A stretch of DNA of 64,000 bases from Pyxidicoccus sp. MSG2 (GCF_026626705.1 NZ_JAPNKC010000001.1:7954001-8018000); one strand, 5' to 3'. Shown: positions 45,635 to 56,009, counted from the first letter of the stretch. A program made the numbers and translations. Notes: generated from the sequence alone by a model not told the origin.

Positions 45635-47062
45635 CTATCCGCCGTCGGCGCCCTCGGTGGTGCCCGAGGTGGCAGGGCGTGGTGGAGGGAACACCGGGGT
45701 GTAGCAGGCTCGCTTGTACACGTAGGACTCCTCGTCGCAGTCCTTCATGTCGGAGACCTTCAACTCCCTCCAGCAGCCGCCGTTGATGACGACCTGTCCC
45801 CGGGTGAAACAGCGGCCGTTGGCATCGGGCCGGGCCTGCCCTGGCAGGGGCCTGGGTGGCATGTCCAGGGTGATGGCCGACCACGCCGATGGTGCCCGGA
45901 CCGGAGCCACGGGCGCCGTCAGCACCGAGTCCCCGACCGCCACGGTGCCGCCGTCCTTCGCATGCTCCTGCTGCGTCAGTGGCTCCGGCGTGGGCTCCGC
46001 GACCTGGCTCGCGTTCCTATTCAGGCCGACGGCCAATGCCAGGGAGGCTCCCAGGCTGGCCGCCGCGAACCACGGCCACCGCGCCACACGCGGTGGCGGG
46101 GCCACGACGCGCCGGGGGGGGGCTGGGATGACGCTCCGGGCACGGGGCGCTCCTTCCGTGAAGAGCGGTATGTCCAGTTCGGGCCTTGCCTTCCGTGCGT
46201 CGCGCTCCAGCGCTTCGGCCAGCTCGCGTGCGCTCCCACGCGGGCCGGGGTGGGGCGTGAGCATCCGGGCCACCAGCGCATCCAGCTCCGGAGCGCAGCG
46301 GATGTTGTGCGCCCTCGGGGAACGGTTGTGGACGTCCTCCAGGTGCCCGGCCAGTGGCTCCTCGACGGAGAGGGGATAGCGGGCGGTGAGCATCCGATAG
46401 GCGGTGACGCCCAATGCGAAGACGTCATCCGCGGGCCCGGGCGCATAGGGCTCTGACGGTGCCGGGCTCCCGAGGCGCACGGTGCGCCAGGCCTCTGGCG
46501 AGCGATAGGCCAGTGTGCCCGGAGGGAAGAACTGCGAGGTCAGCGTCGCGGCGACCACGTGGTGTCCCGAGCCGAAATCCATCAAGAAGGCCTGTCCATC
46601 CGGGTGGCGGACCAGGACGTTGTCTCCCTTCACGTCACGATGGACTCCCCTCGCGGCGTGCGTGGCCTCCAGGGCTCGTGCCAGACGCGCGAGCAGGTGG
46701 AGCACCTGCCGGGACGTGGGGCGCCGCACCCGCGCCCAGTCGTAGAGCGGGAGACCCTCGACGAAATCCATGGCGACATATGGGTAGCAGCGGGTGCCTT
46801 CGGGGTTCTGCCATTGCCCGTGGTCCCAGAGGCGTGGGACGGCCGGGTGCTGGACGCGGGTGAGCAGCTCGGCCTCCCTCGCGAAGCGCTCATCCCACGG
46901 GTGCAGGGCGAGCTTGAGAGCCACGATGAGCTGCGCGTCCTCCTCGCTCTCGGCGCGGTAGACGGCGCCATAGCCGCCGCGGCCTCGCGGCTCCACCACG
47001 CGCCAGGGTCCGACTCGCGTTCCCGGCGGAAGATAGGCCGGATGGAGGGTGCCCGTATTCAT
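45635..47062 (-). CDS. Hanks-type Ser/Thr protein kinase with membrane anchor
   Basis: 475 residues. Kinase domain about 18-290: glycine loop GRGGYGAVYRA (28-37), VALK with Lys50, HRDVKGDN (141-148) and DFGSG (162-166). RSPEAWR replaces the usual APE. A membrane helix (about 328-347) separates it from a periplasmic tail with several Cys (CFTRG, GGCW, DCDEE, RACYTP). Myxobacteria have many such kinases in developmental and stress signalling. A truncated copy is at 50605-51181, and the upstream region is duplicated with it. Confidence 0.95.
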   Translation of the reverse strand: MNTGTLHPAYLPPGTRVGPWRVVEPRGRGGYGAVYRAESEEDAQLIVALKLALHPWDERFAREAELLTRVQHPAVPRLWDHGQWQNPEGTRCYPYVAMDFVEGLPLYDWARVRRPTSRQVLHLLARLARALEATHAARGVHRDVKGDNVLVRHPDGQAFLMDFGSGHHVVAATLTSQFFPPGTLAYRSPEAWRTVRLGSPAPSEPYAPGPADDVFALGVTAYRMLTARYPLSVEEPLAGHLEDVHNRSPRAHNIRCAPELDALVARMLTPHPGPRGSARELAEALERDARKARPELDIPLFTEGAPRARSVIPAPPRRVVAPPPRVARWPWFAAASLGASLALAVGLNRNASQVAEPTPEPLTQQEHAKDGGTVAVGDSVLTAPVAPVRAPSAWSAITLDMPPRPLPGQARPDANGRCFTRGQVVINGGCWRELKVSDMKDCDEESYVYKRACYTPVFPPPRPATSGTTEGADGG

Positions 47063-47319
47063 GAGGTGCCTCGCGAGGAATGCTTCCGTGCTCCCGGAGA
47101 CTACTCGCGAAGTAGGTATGCGTCAGCGCAATCTGGCAGGTGGAGGGAGACACCTCCCGGAGCCAGGTTGCCCGTCCCGAGCTTCTCGTGCTGCCCGGCT
47201 TCTTGACGCCGCTGCGCGGCAACCGCCGACAAATACGCTTCCGCACGGGACGCCTGTATCCTCTGCGCCATTTCTCTTCGAGCCGCCAACCCAGGCTTCC
47301 CCGTGAAGGAGCGCTCCAC

Positions 47320-49302
47320 TTGAACACCGCCACGACTTCCCAGCCGAAGGAGATAACCCTGCGCGGGGTGACCCTCGGCGTCCTCATCACGCTGGTGTTC
47401 ACCGCGGCGCAGGTCTACCTGGGCCTGAAGGTCGGCCTCACCTTCGCGACCTCCATCCCCGCGGCGGTCATCTCGATGGCGCTCCTGAGCGCCTTCAAGA
47501 ACGCCACCATCCAGGAGAACAACATCGTCCAGACGCTGGCCTCGGCGGCGGGCACGCTCGCTTCCGTCATCTTCGTCCTGCCCGGACTGTTGATGACCGG
47601 CTGGTGGACGGATGTGCCGTTCTGGCCGACGTTCGGCGCGTGTGCCATCGGCGGCGTGCTCGGCGTGATGTACACCGTGCCGCTGCGCCGCGCGCTGGTC
47701 TCCGGCTCCGACCTTCCGTATCCCGAGGGCGTGGCGGCCGCCGAGGTGCTCAAGGTCGGCACCTCCTCGCGCTCTGGCGCGGCCGAAGGCAAGGCCGGAC
47801 TCATGTCCGTCATCTGGGGCAGCATTGCCTCGGCCCTGTTCGCGGCGGCCGCCGCCGCCAAATTGATGGCAGGTGAGGTGGCCGGGTATTTCAGGGCGGG
47901 CAGCGGTGCCACCGGCATCGGTGCCGCCAGCTCGCTGGCGCTCATCGGCGCGGGACACCTGATGGGCATCACGGTCGGCATCGCGATGCTGGCCGGCCTG
48001 GTGATTGCGTGGGGCATCCTGGTTCCGGTCCTCACGTCCATGACCCCGATGCCGGGCGCCACGGCGGCGGAGCACGCGCTGCGCGTCTGGGGCACCCAGG
48101 TGCGCATGCTCGGCGCCGGCGCCATCGGCGCGGCGGCCATCGTGACGCTGGCGGGTCTGGCGAAGCCGGTCATCGGGGGCCTGCGGTCCGCGCTGGAGGC
48201 GGCGCGGCGTGCCGGGACGCAGGGCCAGGCGCTCGAGCGCACGGAGCAGGACCTGCCCATCCGCACGGTGGGGTTGGTGACGCTGGTCTCCCTGGTGCCG
48301 GCCGGCTGGCTCCTGGCGAACTTCCTCCAGGGCACCGTCCTGGAGAGCCTGAGCGTGCCGCTGGTCGCCGTGGGCATCGGCTATGTCCTGCTCGCGGGCA
48401 TCTGTGCCGCCGCCGTCTGCGGCTACATGGCCGGCCTCATCGGCTCGTCGAACTCGCCTGTCTCGGGCATTGCCATCCTCACCATCCTCGGCGCCGCGCT
48501 CAGCGTCGGTGTCGTCGGGCGGCAGGTCACCGGGCCCGACGTGGCCCCCGCGCTGGTGGCGTTCGCGCTGTTCGTCACCACGGTGGTGCTGGCCGTGGCG
48601 GTCATCGGCAATGACAACCTTCAGGACCTGAAGACCGGCCAGCTGGTGGACGCGACGCCCTGGAAGCAGCAGGTGGCCCTGCTCATCGGCGTGGTCGCGG
48701 GCTCGGCCGTGGTCCCTCCCGTGCTGGCCTTGCTGAACCGGGCCTACGGCTTCGCGGGCGCGCCCAACGCCAATGCCATCTCCGCGCAGCCGCTGGCGGC
48801 GCCGCAGGCGACCCTGATTTCAACCCTGGCCAAGGGCGTGATTGGCGGCGACCTGCGGTGGGACCTCGTGCTGTGGGGCGCCGCGCTCGGACTGACGCTG
48901 GTCGTCATCAACTTCGTGGTGAAGAAGGTCAGCAAGGACCGCTACAGCCTGCCGCCGCTGGGCGTGGGCCTCGCCATCTACCTGCCCAGCGCCGTCACGG
49001 CGCCGGTGGTCGTGGGCGCGCTGGCGGGCTGGGCCTTCGAGCGCGCGGCGAGCAAGCAGCTCTGGGGCGAGCCCGCCAAGCGCCTGGGCGTGCTCATCAT
49101 GTCCGGCTTCATCGTGGGCGAGAGCCTGTTCAACGTCGCGCTGGCCGGGTTGATCGTCTCGACGGGCAGGGGCGAGCCGCTGGCCATCCCGAACGAGATG
49201 GGTGAGGTGACGACCATGGTCATCGCCCTGGTGCTCGGCATCATCGCGGTGGGCGGGCTGTACCGCTGGGCGGCGCGGACGGCGCTCCGCATCTCGACCT
49301 GA
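47320..49302 (+). CDS. OPT-family oligopeptide transporter
   Basis: 660 residues from TTG 47320 with AAGGAG 9 bases upstream; a longer frame from 47140 is the duplicated regulatory region and not protein-like. About 14-16 membrane helices. OPT signatures: LRGVTLGVLITLVFTAAQVYLGLKVGLTFATSIPAAV, QENNIVQTLASAAG, and ALVSGSDLPYPEGVAAAEVL. The last is the hallmark proton-coupled OPT motif. It takes up short peptides or metal-peptide compounds across the inner membrane. It is divergent from the kinase gene. Confidence 0.95.
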   Translation: MNTATTSQPKEITLRGVTLGVLITLVFTAAQVYLGLKVGLTFATSIPAAVISMALLSAFKNATIQENNIVQTLASAAGTLASVIFVLPGLLMTGWWTDVPFWPTFGACAIGGVLGVMYTVPLRRALVSGSDLPYPEGVAAAEVLKVGTSSRSGAAEGKAGLMSVIWGSIASALFAAAAAAKLMAGEVAGYFRAGSGATGIGAASSLALIGAGHLMGITVGIAMLAGLVIAWGILVPVLTSMTPMPGATAAEHALRVWGTQVRMLGAGAIGAAAIVTLAGLAKPVIGGLRSALEAARRAGTQGQALERTEQDLPIRTVGLVTLVSLVPAGWLLANFLQGTVLESLSVPLVAVGIGYVLLAGICAAAVCGYMAGLIGSSNSPVSGIAILTILGAALSVGVVGRQVTGPDVAPALVAFALFVTTVVLAVAVIGNDNLQDLKTGQLVDATPWKQQVALLIGVVAGSAVVPPVLALLNRAYGFAGAPNANAISAQPLAAPQATLISTLAKGVIGGDLRWDLVLWGAALGLTLVVINFVVKKVSKDRYSLPPLGVGLAIYLPSAVTAPVVVGALAGWAFERAASKQLWGEPAKRLGVLIMSGFIVGESLFNVALAGLIVSTGRGEPLAIPNEMGEVTTMVIALVLGIIAVGGLYRWAARTALRIST

Positions 49303-49319
49303 GCGCGGGCCCTGGGCTC

Positions 49320-50579
49320 ATGAGCGGGAGCGCGTGGGGCGAGCTGGAGCACGCGCTGGTGACGTCCTGGAACGTGGACACGCTCGCGGTCTACGCGGAC
49401 CACCTCCAGCAACGCGGGGACCCCCGGGGCGCGCTGATTGCCCTCGACCTGAGCCCCGCGCCCGAAGACACGGCCTGGAGGACGGAGCGCCAGTCGCTCC
49501 TCGTGGCCTGGCTCGGTGAGGAGCTCGCGGCCCGCGCGGGACACCTCGTGCAGCATGGGTTCCTCCATTCGCTTCGCGAGGACCGGTTCCATCCCCCGGG
49601 CGTGCTCGAGGGTCCGCTGGGTGGGTTCGTCCGGAGCTGCACCCTCCGAGGAGGCGAGCGGGACGTGGCGCGCCTCGCGAGCCGCCCGCGGCCCTGGCTC
49701 ACCTCGTTGACCCTGGTGAACCTGTCCGACGCACCCGTCAGCGCCCTGGTGCGGGACGCGCTCGTCACCGCGGCCCCACACCTTCAAGAGCTCCAGCTCC
49801 TGGGGCGCCCCGCGTTCGACGCGTTCATGCACCCCGCTGTCCGCCGCGTCTACCAGGAGCGGCAGAGGGGGGCCCGCCCGTATCCGACCCTCACCGCTCC
49901 CGACGGCGTCGACGTGCGTGACCTCTCTCCCTCCCATGATGTCCGCGGGCCCTACGTCACGCGGGAAGAGGTGGACCTCGCGCTGGACGCGGTGGATGCG
50001 ACGCCCGACCGCGGCCAGCTCCAGGCGCTGTATGGCGGTCTGTTCACCGACGGGGACTCGCTGCCGGCGCTGTTGCTGCGCCTGCGCGCGGCGGGGCTCG
50101 TCACCCTGGACGGCCCCATCGCCCGGCTGACGCGGGCGGGGCGCGTCCTGCGCGACAAGGAGCCCCATCGCCCGCCTCGCGTGCGCGCGAGGGAGGTGGA
50201 TTCCTCCAAGTGGGTCCTCTGGGCGGAGACAACCCCGGTGAGGCAGTCGTACATGGTGGGGCTCCTCCGCCACCATGCGCGGCACCTCGAGCAATGTCTC
50301 GCGCTCACTCCGCTCAACGCGGACGTCCAGGAGGTGTTGGTGGCCTGGCGCCACTTCCTGACCGAGCTGCAGGCTGCCGACGACTCGGAGCGTCTGCGGT
50401 TCAACGACGAGGCTTCCCTCGCCCGCGCCGTGGAGACGCTGCTGGAGCTGTGGGATTTGCTGGGCCGGGAGCTGCGCTGGGAGGACAGGGGCCTCGGTGA
50501 GCTCAGGGACCTGGAGGCGGCACTTGGACCATCCTCCGCCGCCAGGGCCGTCCTCTTCCGGCTCGTGTGGGGCATGTGA
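49320..50579 (+). CDS. TIGR02996-type protein, unknown function
   Basis: 419 residues. Residues about 20-45, VDTLAVYADHLQQRGDPRGALIALDL, match the TIGR02996 repeat-companion domain (YADWLEERGDPRGE pattern), which is found in large paralogous families of myxobacteria and planctomycetes. The rest (50-230) has weak leucine-rich spacing (LTSLTLVNLSDAPVSALV, LQELQLLG), and the C-terminal part (250-419) is helical. It is 17 bases after the OPT gene. Function unknown. Confidence 0.75.
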   Translation: MSGSAWGELEHALVTSWNVDTLAVYADHLQQRGDPRGALIALDLSPAPEDTAWRTERQSLLVAWLGEELAARAGHLVQHGFLHSLREDRFHPPGVLEGPLGGFVRSCTLRGGERDVARLASRPRPWLTSLTLVNLSDAPVSALVRDALVTAAPHLQELQLLGRPAFDAFMHPAVRRVYQERQRGARPYPTLTAPDGVDVRDLSPSHDVRGPYVTREEVDLALDAVDATPDRGQLQALYGGLFTDGDSLPALLLRLRAAGLVTLDGPIARLTRAGRVLRDKEPHRPPRVRAREVDSSKWVLWAETTPVRQSYMVGLLRHHARHLEQCLALTPLNADVQEVLVAWRHFLTELQAADDSERLRFNDEASLARAVETLLELWDLLGRELRWEDRGLGELRDLEAALGPSSAARAVLFRLVWGM

Positions 50580-50604
50580 GCCGCGCGGGTTGCTCGGCGC
50601 GCGC

Positions 50605-51181
50605 GCCCCTCTCGGCTCGGGGTGGGGCGTGAGCATCCGGACCACCAGCGCATCCAGCTCCGGAGCGCAGCGGACGTTATGCACCCTCGGGGACCGGCGG
50701 TGGGCGTCCTCCAGGTGCCCAGCCAGTGGCTCCTCGACTGAGAGGGGGTACCAGGTGGTGAGCAGCCGATAGGCGGCGACGCCCAATGCGAAGACGTCGT
50801 CCGCGGGCCCGGGCGCGTAGGGCTCTGACGGTGCCTCGCTCCCGAAGCGCCAGGCCTCCAGCGAGCGATAGGCCGGTGTGCCCGGTGGAAATATCTGCCA
50901 CGTCAGCGTCGCGGCGACCACGTGGTGTCCCGAGCCGAAATCCATCAAGAAGGGCTGGCCGTCCGGGTGGCGGATGCGGGCAAGCAGCTCGGCTTCCCGC
51001 GCGAAGCGCTCATCCCACGGGTGCAGGGCGAGCTTGAGGGCCACGGTGACGTTCGCGTCCTCGTCGCGCACGGCGCGGTAGACGGCGCATAGGTGCCGCG
51101 GCCTCGCGGCTCCCCCACGCGCCAGGGTCCGACTCGTGTTCCCGGCGGCAGAAAGGCCGGATGGAGGTTGCCAGTCTCCAT
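50605..51181 (-). pseudogene. Decayed Ser/Thr kinase, truncated paralogue of 45635-47062
   Basis: It begins at ATG 51181 as METGNLHPAFLPPGTRVG, matching the intact kinase closely. A one-base deletion within the glycine loop (RGRGTY-) shifts the frame, which later resumes in the other frame as YRAVRDEDANVTVALKLALHPWDERFA. An in-frame deletion of about 81 codons then removes residues equivalent to 72-152, including HRDVKGDN; the ends join at a CACCCGG repeat. DFGSG and the C-lobe follow to RMLTPHP and stop. The membrane helix and tail are missing. It cannot make an active kinase. Confidence 0.9.
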
Positions 51182-51330
51182 GAGGTGCCTCGCGAGGAGC
51201 TGCGCGGACTGCTCCGTGCTCCCGGAGACTCCTCGCGAAGTAGGGATGCGTCAGCGCAATCTGGCAGGTGGAGGGGACTCCTCCCGGGACCAGGTCGCCC
51301 GTCCCGGGCTTCCCATGGCTTCCCCGGCAA
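51182..51330 (-). repeat. Duplicated upstream region of the kinase pseudogene
   Basis: The 130-140 bases upstream of the pseudogene start are nearly identical to those upstream of the intact kinase (47063-47190). They include GCGTCAGCGCAATCTGGCAG and the palindromic CTACTTCGCGAG(T/G)AG. The duplication therefore carried promoter and gene together. Confidence 0.8.
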
Positions 51331-51459
51331 CCGTCCGCCACGCGCACACGGGCGGGGATGGACGATGAGCCGATGACGCGGGATACGACCCGCGCGAGGG
51401 ATGCGAGCCGGCAGAGAGCGAATGCCGGCTCACACCTCAACAAGGCACGTTAGACCCGC

Positions 51460-52263
51460 TCAGGGCCGGTACTTGCACTTCGCTCCGTCGCCGAAGACGT
51501 TGCTCCAGGGATACGCGCCGCGCGGCCCGCAAACGTTGTATTCGTCCAGAGAGGCGATGTGACCGGTCGACTGGACCTCGGTGAATGAGCTGCCCGCGCT
51601 GATCTGGAAATTCGCGCGGAAGCAGGCGTCCTTGGAGCCGTAGCCATCGTAGTTGGTGGACGCCAGGCAACCGTTGTTGCTGTTGTATTGAGCGACCCAC
51701 CACTCGAGTCCGTCGACATCCGCGCAGCGCTTGAGATCGGCCACGTACCAGCCGATCCACTTGCTCCGCACGGGGTCCGAGTGGGAGCACGCGAGGGAGA
51801 GTCCCGTGGCGGCCTGGGTGCTGACGACCTTTCCGTCGCAGGTGCCGCTCACCCACAGCCACGTGCCATTGCTGCAGCGGAGCTGGGCCGTGCCGGTGCG
51901 CTCACTTCCTGCCGCCACGACGGAGGCGTTGGAGCCATCACTGGTCGCGAAGACAGTCCCGCTGCAGGAATAGGTCCCCACGGTGTTCGCATTGGAGTTC
52001 CAGGCCGACCACTGCTGCTGGCTCCAACTCGCGGTGCCGCTCGGGCAGGACAGGCCCGCCGCGTGAACGCCTTGCTCCGGCGATTGCCCGGAGTCTCCCG
52101 GTGCGTCAGCGGATGGCGAGAAGCCTTCGAACACGGCCTCGGATTCCGATGGCTCCGAAGCCTCACGGTTGGCGTCAGTCGCGCCCCCGCACCCTGCCAG
52201 GATCGTCCCGACCAGGGCCGCACTCCACACGCTACGACACACCCATGCACGAACTCGCATCAT
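51460..52263 (-). CDS. Secreted lipoprotein, Ser/Cys-rich
   Basis: 267 residues from ATG 52263 (or 52260), with AGGAGGGG just upstream. The lipoprotein signal ends VGTILAGC. The mature part has Trp/Cys/Ser-rich segments: CPSGTASWSQQQWSAWNSN (about 73-91), CSNGTWLWVSGTCDG and KCKYRP, with paired Cys suggesting several disulphide-bonded repeats. Its GC and AT-richer codons differ slightly from neighbours. No family recognised; it is surface exposed. Confidence 0.75.
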   Translation of the reverse strand: MMRVRAWVCRSVWSAALVGTILAGCGGATDANREASEPSESEAVFEGFSPSADAPGDSGQSPEQGVHAAGLSCPSGTASWSQQQWSAWNSNANTVGTYSCSGTVFATSDGSNASVVAAGSERTGTAQLRCSNGTWLWVSGTCDGKVVSTQAATGLSLACSHSDPVRSKWIGWYVADLKRCADVDGLEWWVAQYNSNNGCLASTNYDGYGSKDACFRANFQISAGSSFTEVQSTGHIASLDEYNVCGPRGAYPWSNVFGDGAKCKYRP

Positions 52264-52519
52264 TCCCCTCCTGTGATTGTGAATGCCCGACGGGCCGTAC
52301 TCGACGGAACCGGGCCCAGCCGCGCGCATCGGTTGCGCGGCGGGGCCCTGACCATCGGAAGGGATGAGCCGGCGAGGACGAAAGTGATGCACGGAATTCG
52401 CGAGGCGCTCGTCAGGCCTGATTCTTTATCGAGGTAAATCAGGCACTTCGAACGTCACGGTGCAGTGACTCCCGCAGCTGGGCCCGGGCGGGAAATTCGA
52501 GGCGGAGTCAGCGCGAATC

Positions 52520-52558
52520 GAAAAGAACAGGAGGGAGGGCAGGGGAGCCCTACCCTCC
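52520..52558 (-). terminator. Rho-independent terminator of the aroF-trpDCFBA operon
   Basis: On the minus strand GGAGGGTAGGG and CCCTGCCCTCC form an 11-bp stem (one G-U or mismatch) with loop CTC, followed by TCCTGTTCTTTTC, a T-rich tail. It lies just after the trpA stop at 52568. One of the best terminators in the window. Confidence 0.85.
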
Positions 52559-52567
52559 GTCCACGAC

Positions 52568-53359
52568 TCAGCGCTTGAGGCCGCGCTTGATGTCCGCGCA
52601 CAGCGCCTTCGCCGCGCCCGGCCCATCCGAGTGCGCCGCGCGCACCAGCGCGCTGCCCACCACCACGCCGTCCGAGTGTGCCGACAGCGTGCGCGCCTGC
52701 TCCGACGTGGAGATGCCGAAGCCCGCCACCACCGGCACTGGCGACGCCTTGCGCACCACGTCCAACCGCTGTGACAAGTCCGGCGGCAGCTCCGCCCGCA
52801 TGCCCGTCACGCCCGACACGGACACGCAGTAGACGAAGCCCCGCGCGTCACGGGCAATCGCCTCGGCCCGGGCCTTCGGCGTGGTGGGCGCGCACAGCGG
52901 AATCAGGTCCACGCCCGCCGCGTCGAACGTGGCCCGCAGGCCCGCGCTCTCCTCGGGCGGCAGGTCGGGGAGAATCGCGCCCGACACGCCGCGCTCCCGC
53001 GCCAGCTTCGCGAAGCGCTCCTCGCCCATGGCCATGATGACGTTGACGTACGTCATGATGACCAGCGGCGTCTGCGGGCAGCGCTTGCGAACCTCGGGAA
53101 CGACCTCCTCCAGCACGCGCTTCAGCGTGGAGCCCGCCTTCAGCGCCCGCTCGGACGCGGCCTGGATGACGGGACCGTCGGCAATCGGGTCGCTGAACGC
53201 CACCCCGATTTCCACGATGTCCGCGCCACCCTCCACCAGCGCGGCGAACACGTCCACCGAGCGCGCCAGGTCCGGGTCTCCCGCCATGGCGTACGCCACC
53301 AGGACGCCCTCACCCCGCGCCTTCGCCTTCGCGAAGGCCTGTGCAATCTCTCCGCTCAC
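52568..53359 (-). CDS. trpA: Tryptophan synthase alpha subunit
   Basis: 263 residues from GTG 53359, overlapping the trpB stop by 4 bases. [18 protein letters not shown] holds the catalytic Glu and Asp. [10 protein letters not shown] and GFGISTSEQ (phosphate-binding loop) are typical. It cleaves indole-3-glycerol phosphate to indole and glyceraldehyde 3-phosphate; indole passes to TrpB. Confidence 0.97.
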   Translation of the reverse strand: MSGEIAQAFAKAKARGEGVLVAYAMAGDPDLARSVDVFAALVEGGADIVEIGVAFSDPIADGPVIQAASERALKAGSTLKRVLEEVVPEVRKRCPQTPLVIMTYVNVIMAMGEERFAKLARERGVSGAILPDLPPEESAGLRATFDAAGVDLIPLCAPTTPKARAEAIARDARGFVYCVSVSGVTGMRAELPPDLSQRLDVVRKASPVPVVAGFGISTSEQARTLSAHSDGVVVGSALVRAAHSDGPGAAKALCADIKRGLKR

Positions 53360-54561
53360 GACTTCACCCCCACCGGCGGCGGCACGCCCCGCGCGGAAAT
53401 GGTCGCCACGTCCTTGTCCCCTCGGCCCGAGCAGTTGATGACCAGGTACCTGCCCTTGCCCAGGTCGCGCGCCAGCTCCCGGCCTCGCGCGAAGGCGTGC
53501 GAGGTCTCCAGCGCGGGGAGGATGCCCTCCGTGCGCGCCACCTCGTAGAAGGCCGCCAGGGCCTCGTCGTCCGTGGCGGTGCGCACCTCCATCCGCCCCG
53601 TCTTCGCCAGGTACGCCAGCTCCGGCCCCACGCCCGGGTAGTCCAGGCCGGCGGAGATGCTGTGCGCCTCCTGAATCTGTCCGTGCTCGTCCTGGAGCAC
53701 CAGCGAGCGCGAGCCGTGCAGCACACCCTCCGTGCCCAGCGTCAGCGACGCGCCGTGCTGCCCGGACTCCAGTCCGTGCCCCGCCGCCTCCACGCCCACC
53801 AGCCGCACGTCCTTGTCACCGATGAACGGGTGCAGCACGCCAATCGCATTCGAGCCGCCGCCCACGCACGCGATGATGGCGTCCGGCAGCTTCCCGAAGG
53901 CCGCCTGCGCCTGCGTGCGCAGCTCCTTGCCGATGACCGACTGGAAGTCGCGCACCACCGTGGGGTAGGGGTGCGGCCCCGCCGCGCTGCCGATGACGTA
54001 GTGCGTGTCCGCCACCTGTGACACCCACGTACGCATGGCCTCGTTCATCGCGTCCTTCAGCGTGCGCGAGCCCGACTCCACCGGCTTTACCACCGCGCCC
54101 AGCGCGCGCATGCGGAAGACGTTGAGCGACTGGCGCTCCACGTCCAGCGCGCCCATGTACACCTCGCAGGGCAGGCCGAAGAGGGCGCACGCGGTGGCCG
54201 TGGCCACGCCGTGCTGGCCCGCGCCCGTCTCCGCGATGATGCGCTTCTTCCCCATGCGCTTGGCCAGCAGCACCTGGCCCACGGTGTTGTTGATTTTGTG
54301 CGCGCCCGTGTGCGCCAGGTCCTCGCGCTTGAGCCACACGTGCGCGCCGCCCCACGCCTCGGTGAGCCGCCGCGCGGGCGTCAGCACCGTGGGCCGGCCG
54401 ACGAACTCCTTCAGCACCCGCGCGACTTCCTCACCAAAAGACGGGTCCGCGCTGGCCTTGGCGTAGGCCTCTTCCAGCTCCAGCAGCGCCGGCACCAGCG
54501 TCTCCGGCACGTAGCGCCCGCCGTAGCGCCCGAAGCGTCCGACGGTAGTCTCCGTGGTCAT
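53356..54561 (-). CDS. trpB: Tryptophan synthase beta subunit
   Basis: 401 residues, normal length. [15 protein letters not shown] at the N-terminus, the PLP Lys in HTGAHKINN (about 90-98), the GGGSNAIG phosphate loop and [12 protein letters not shown] are all present. It joins indole and serine into tryptophan. It lies 3 bases after trpF. Confidence 0.98.
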   Translation of the reverse strand: MTTETTVGRFGRYGGRYVPETLVPALLELEEAYAKASADPSFGEEVARVLKEFVGRPTVLTPARRLTEAWGGAHVWLKREDLAHTGAHKINNTVGQVLLAKRMGKKRIIAETGAGQHGVATATACALFGLPCEVYMGALDVERQSLNVFRMRALGAVVKPVESGSRTLKDAMNEAMRTWVSQVADTHYVIGSAAGPHPYPTVVRDFQSVIGKELRTQAQAAFGKLPDAIIACVGGGSNAIGVLHPFIGDKDVRLVGVEAAGHGLESGQHGASLTLGTEGVLHGSRSLVLQDEHGQIQEAHSISAGLDYPGVGPELAYLAKTGRMEVRTATDDEALAAFYEVARTEGILPALETSHAFARGRELARDLGKGRYLVINCSGRGDKDVATISARGVPPPVGVKS

Positions 54562-54564
54562 CTC

Positions 54565-55203
54565 TCACTCCCAGAGGTTGATGGACTTCGCGAGCCGCAC
54601 GAAGGCGCGCACCGCGTCCAGGTCCTTGATGCCAGGGGCCGACTCCACCCCACTGGCCACATCCACTCCGTACGGCCGCGTCGCCCGCACTGCCTCGGCC
54701 ACGTTGGACGGCTTCAGGCCTCCCGCCACCAGCACGGGCACGCCACTGCCCGACAATGAGGCCACCAGCGACCAGTCGAAGCCGACGCCCCCGCCGCCAT
54801 ACCCCGGAGCCGCCCCGTCCAGCAGCAGCCCCGCCACGTCACCCACGCCCACGTACTCCCGAGCCCGCGCCACGTCTTCCGGGCCGCGCACGCGCAGCGC
54901 CTTGATGACGGGCACGCCGTAGCCCAGGCAGGCCGCCGGTGGTTCGTCGCCGTGGAGCTGCACCGCCGTGAGGCCGCACTCGCGCACCTTCGCGCGGATT
55001 TCGTCGGCGGGCGCGTTGACGAACACGCCCACCACCGCGCCCAGCGGAGGCCGCGTGGCCGCCAGCAGCGTCGCCGTGGCGGTGTCCACGCAGCGGGGCG
55101 ACTTCGCGTAGAAGTTGAGGCCGAGCGCGTCCACGCCCGCCTCCCACGCGGCCCGCGCGTCCTCCAGACGCGTGACGCCGCAGACCTTCACGCGGACGCT
55201 CAT
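54565..55203 (-). CDS. trpF: Phosphoribosylanthranilate isomerase
   Basis: 212 residues from ATG 55203, overlapping trpC by 4 bases (ATGA). MSVRVKVCGVTRLEDA has the catalytic Cys, and VDVASGVESAPGIKD holds the catalytic Asp and phosphate-binding region. TIM barrel. It converts phosphoribosylanthranilate to CdRP. Confidence 0.96.
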   Translation of the reverse strand: MSVRVKVCGVTRLEDARAAWEAGVDALGLNFYAKSPRCVDTATATLLAATRPPLGAVVGVFVNAPADEIRAKVRECGLTAVQLHGDEPPAACLGYGVPVIKALRVRGPEDVARAREYVGVGDVAGLLLDGAAPGYGGGGVGFDWSLVASLSGSGVPVLVAGGLKPSNVAEAVRATRPYGVDVASGVESAPGIKDLDAVRAFVRLAKSINLWE

Positions 55204-56009
55204 GCGGAGCCCTCCGTGCCGAGCAGCCGCCGCAGCGCCCTTCCAGGGTCCGCCTCGCGCAGCAGCGACTCGCCCACCAGCACCGAGTCCGCGCCCGCCT
55301 CGCGCGTCGCCAGCAGGTCCGCCAGCGACTTGAGCCCGCTCTCCGCCACCAGCGCCCGGGAACGGGAGCGCAGCCGCGGCATCACCCGCAGCGCCGTGCC
55401 CGTGTCCGTCTTCAGCGTGGCGAGGTTGCGGTTGTTGATGCCCACCAGCTCCGCGCCCGCGGCCAGTGCACGCTCGGCGTGCGCCTCCGTGTGCGCTTCC
55501 ACCAGCGCGGCCACCCGTACCTCGCGCGCCGCGGCCAGCATCTCCCGCAGCTCGCCGTCCTCCAGCGCGTCCGCGATGAGCAGCACCGCGTCCGCGCCCC
55601 ACAGCGCGCTCTCCTCCACCTCGCGCGCGGCCACCAGGAAGTCCTTGCGCAGCACCGGGACGGACACCGCCGCCCGCACCGCCACCAGGTCCTCCAGGCT
55701 CCCGCCGAAGTCCGGCCCGTCCGTCAGCACGCTGATGGCGCTGGCGCCCGCCGCCTCGTAGGCCCGGGCCACCGCCACCACGTCCGCGTGCGGAAACGCG
55801 CCGCCCGAGGGGCTCTTGCGCTTCACCTCCGCGATGACGCTCACCGGCCGCCCCGGCACCTTCGCCACCAGGGCCCCGGCGAAGTCGCGCGGCGCCGGAC
55901 GCGGGCGCGGCGCCATCGGTGGACGCACGGCCAGCTCCCGACGCTTGCGCGCCATGATGAGGTCCAGCGTCCCGGAGGACGTCGGACCTTCCCGCTGTGC
56001 ACCGCTCAC
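55200..56009 (-). CDS. trpC: Indole-3-glycerol-phosphate synthase
   Basis: 269 residues from GTG 56009 with a 4-base overlap with trpD. PVSVIAEVKRKSPSGG holds the catalytic Lys and Glu; VLRKDFLV and GINNRNLATLKTD follow in order. It is a stand-alone TrpC, not fused to TrpF. TIM barrel; converts CdRP to indole-3-glycerol phosphate. Confidence 0.97.
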   Translation of the reverse strand: MSGAQREGPTSSGTLDLIMARKRRELAVRPPMAPRPRPAPRDFAGALVAKVPGRPVSVIAEVKRKSPSGGAFPHADVVAVARAYEAAGASAISVLTDGPDFGGSLEDLVAVRAAVSVPVLRKDFLVAAREVEESALWGADAVLLIADALEDGELREMLAAAREVRVAALVEAHTEAHAERALAAGAELVGINNRNLATLKTDTGTALRVMPRLRSRSRALVAESGLKSLADLLATREAGADSVLVGESLLREADPGRALRRLLGTEGSA

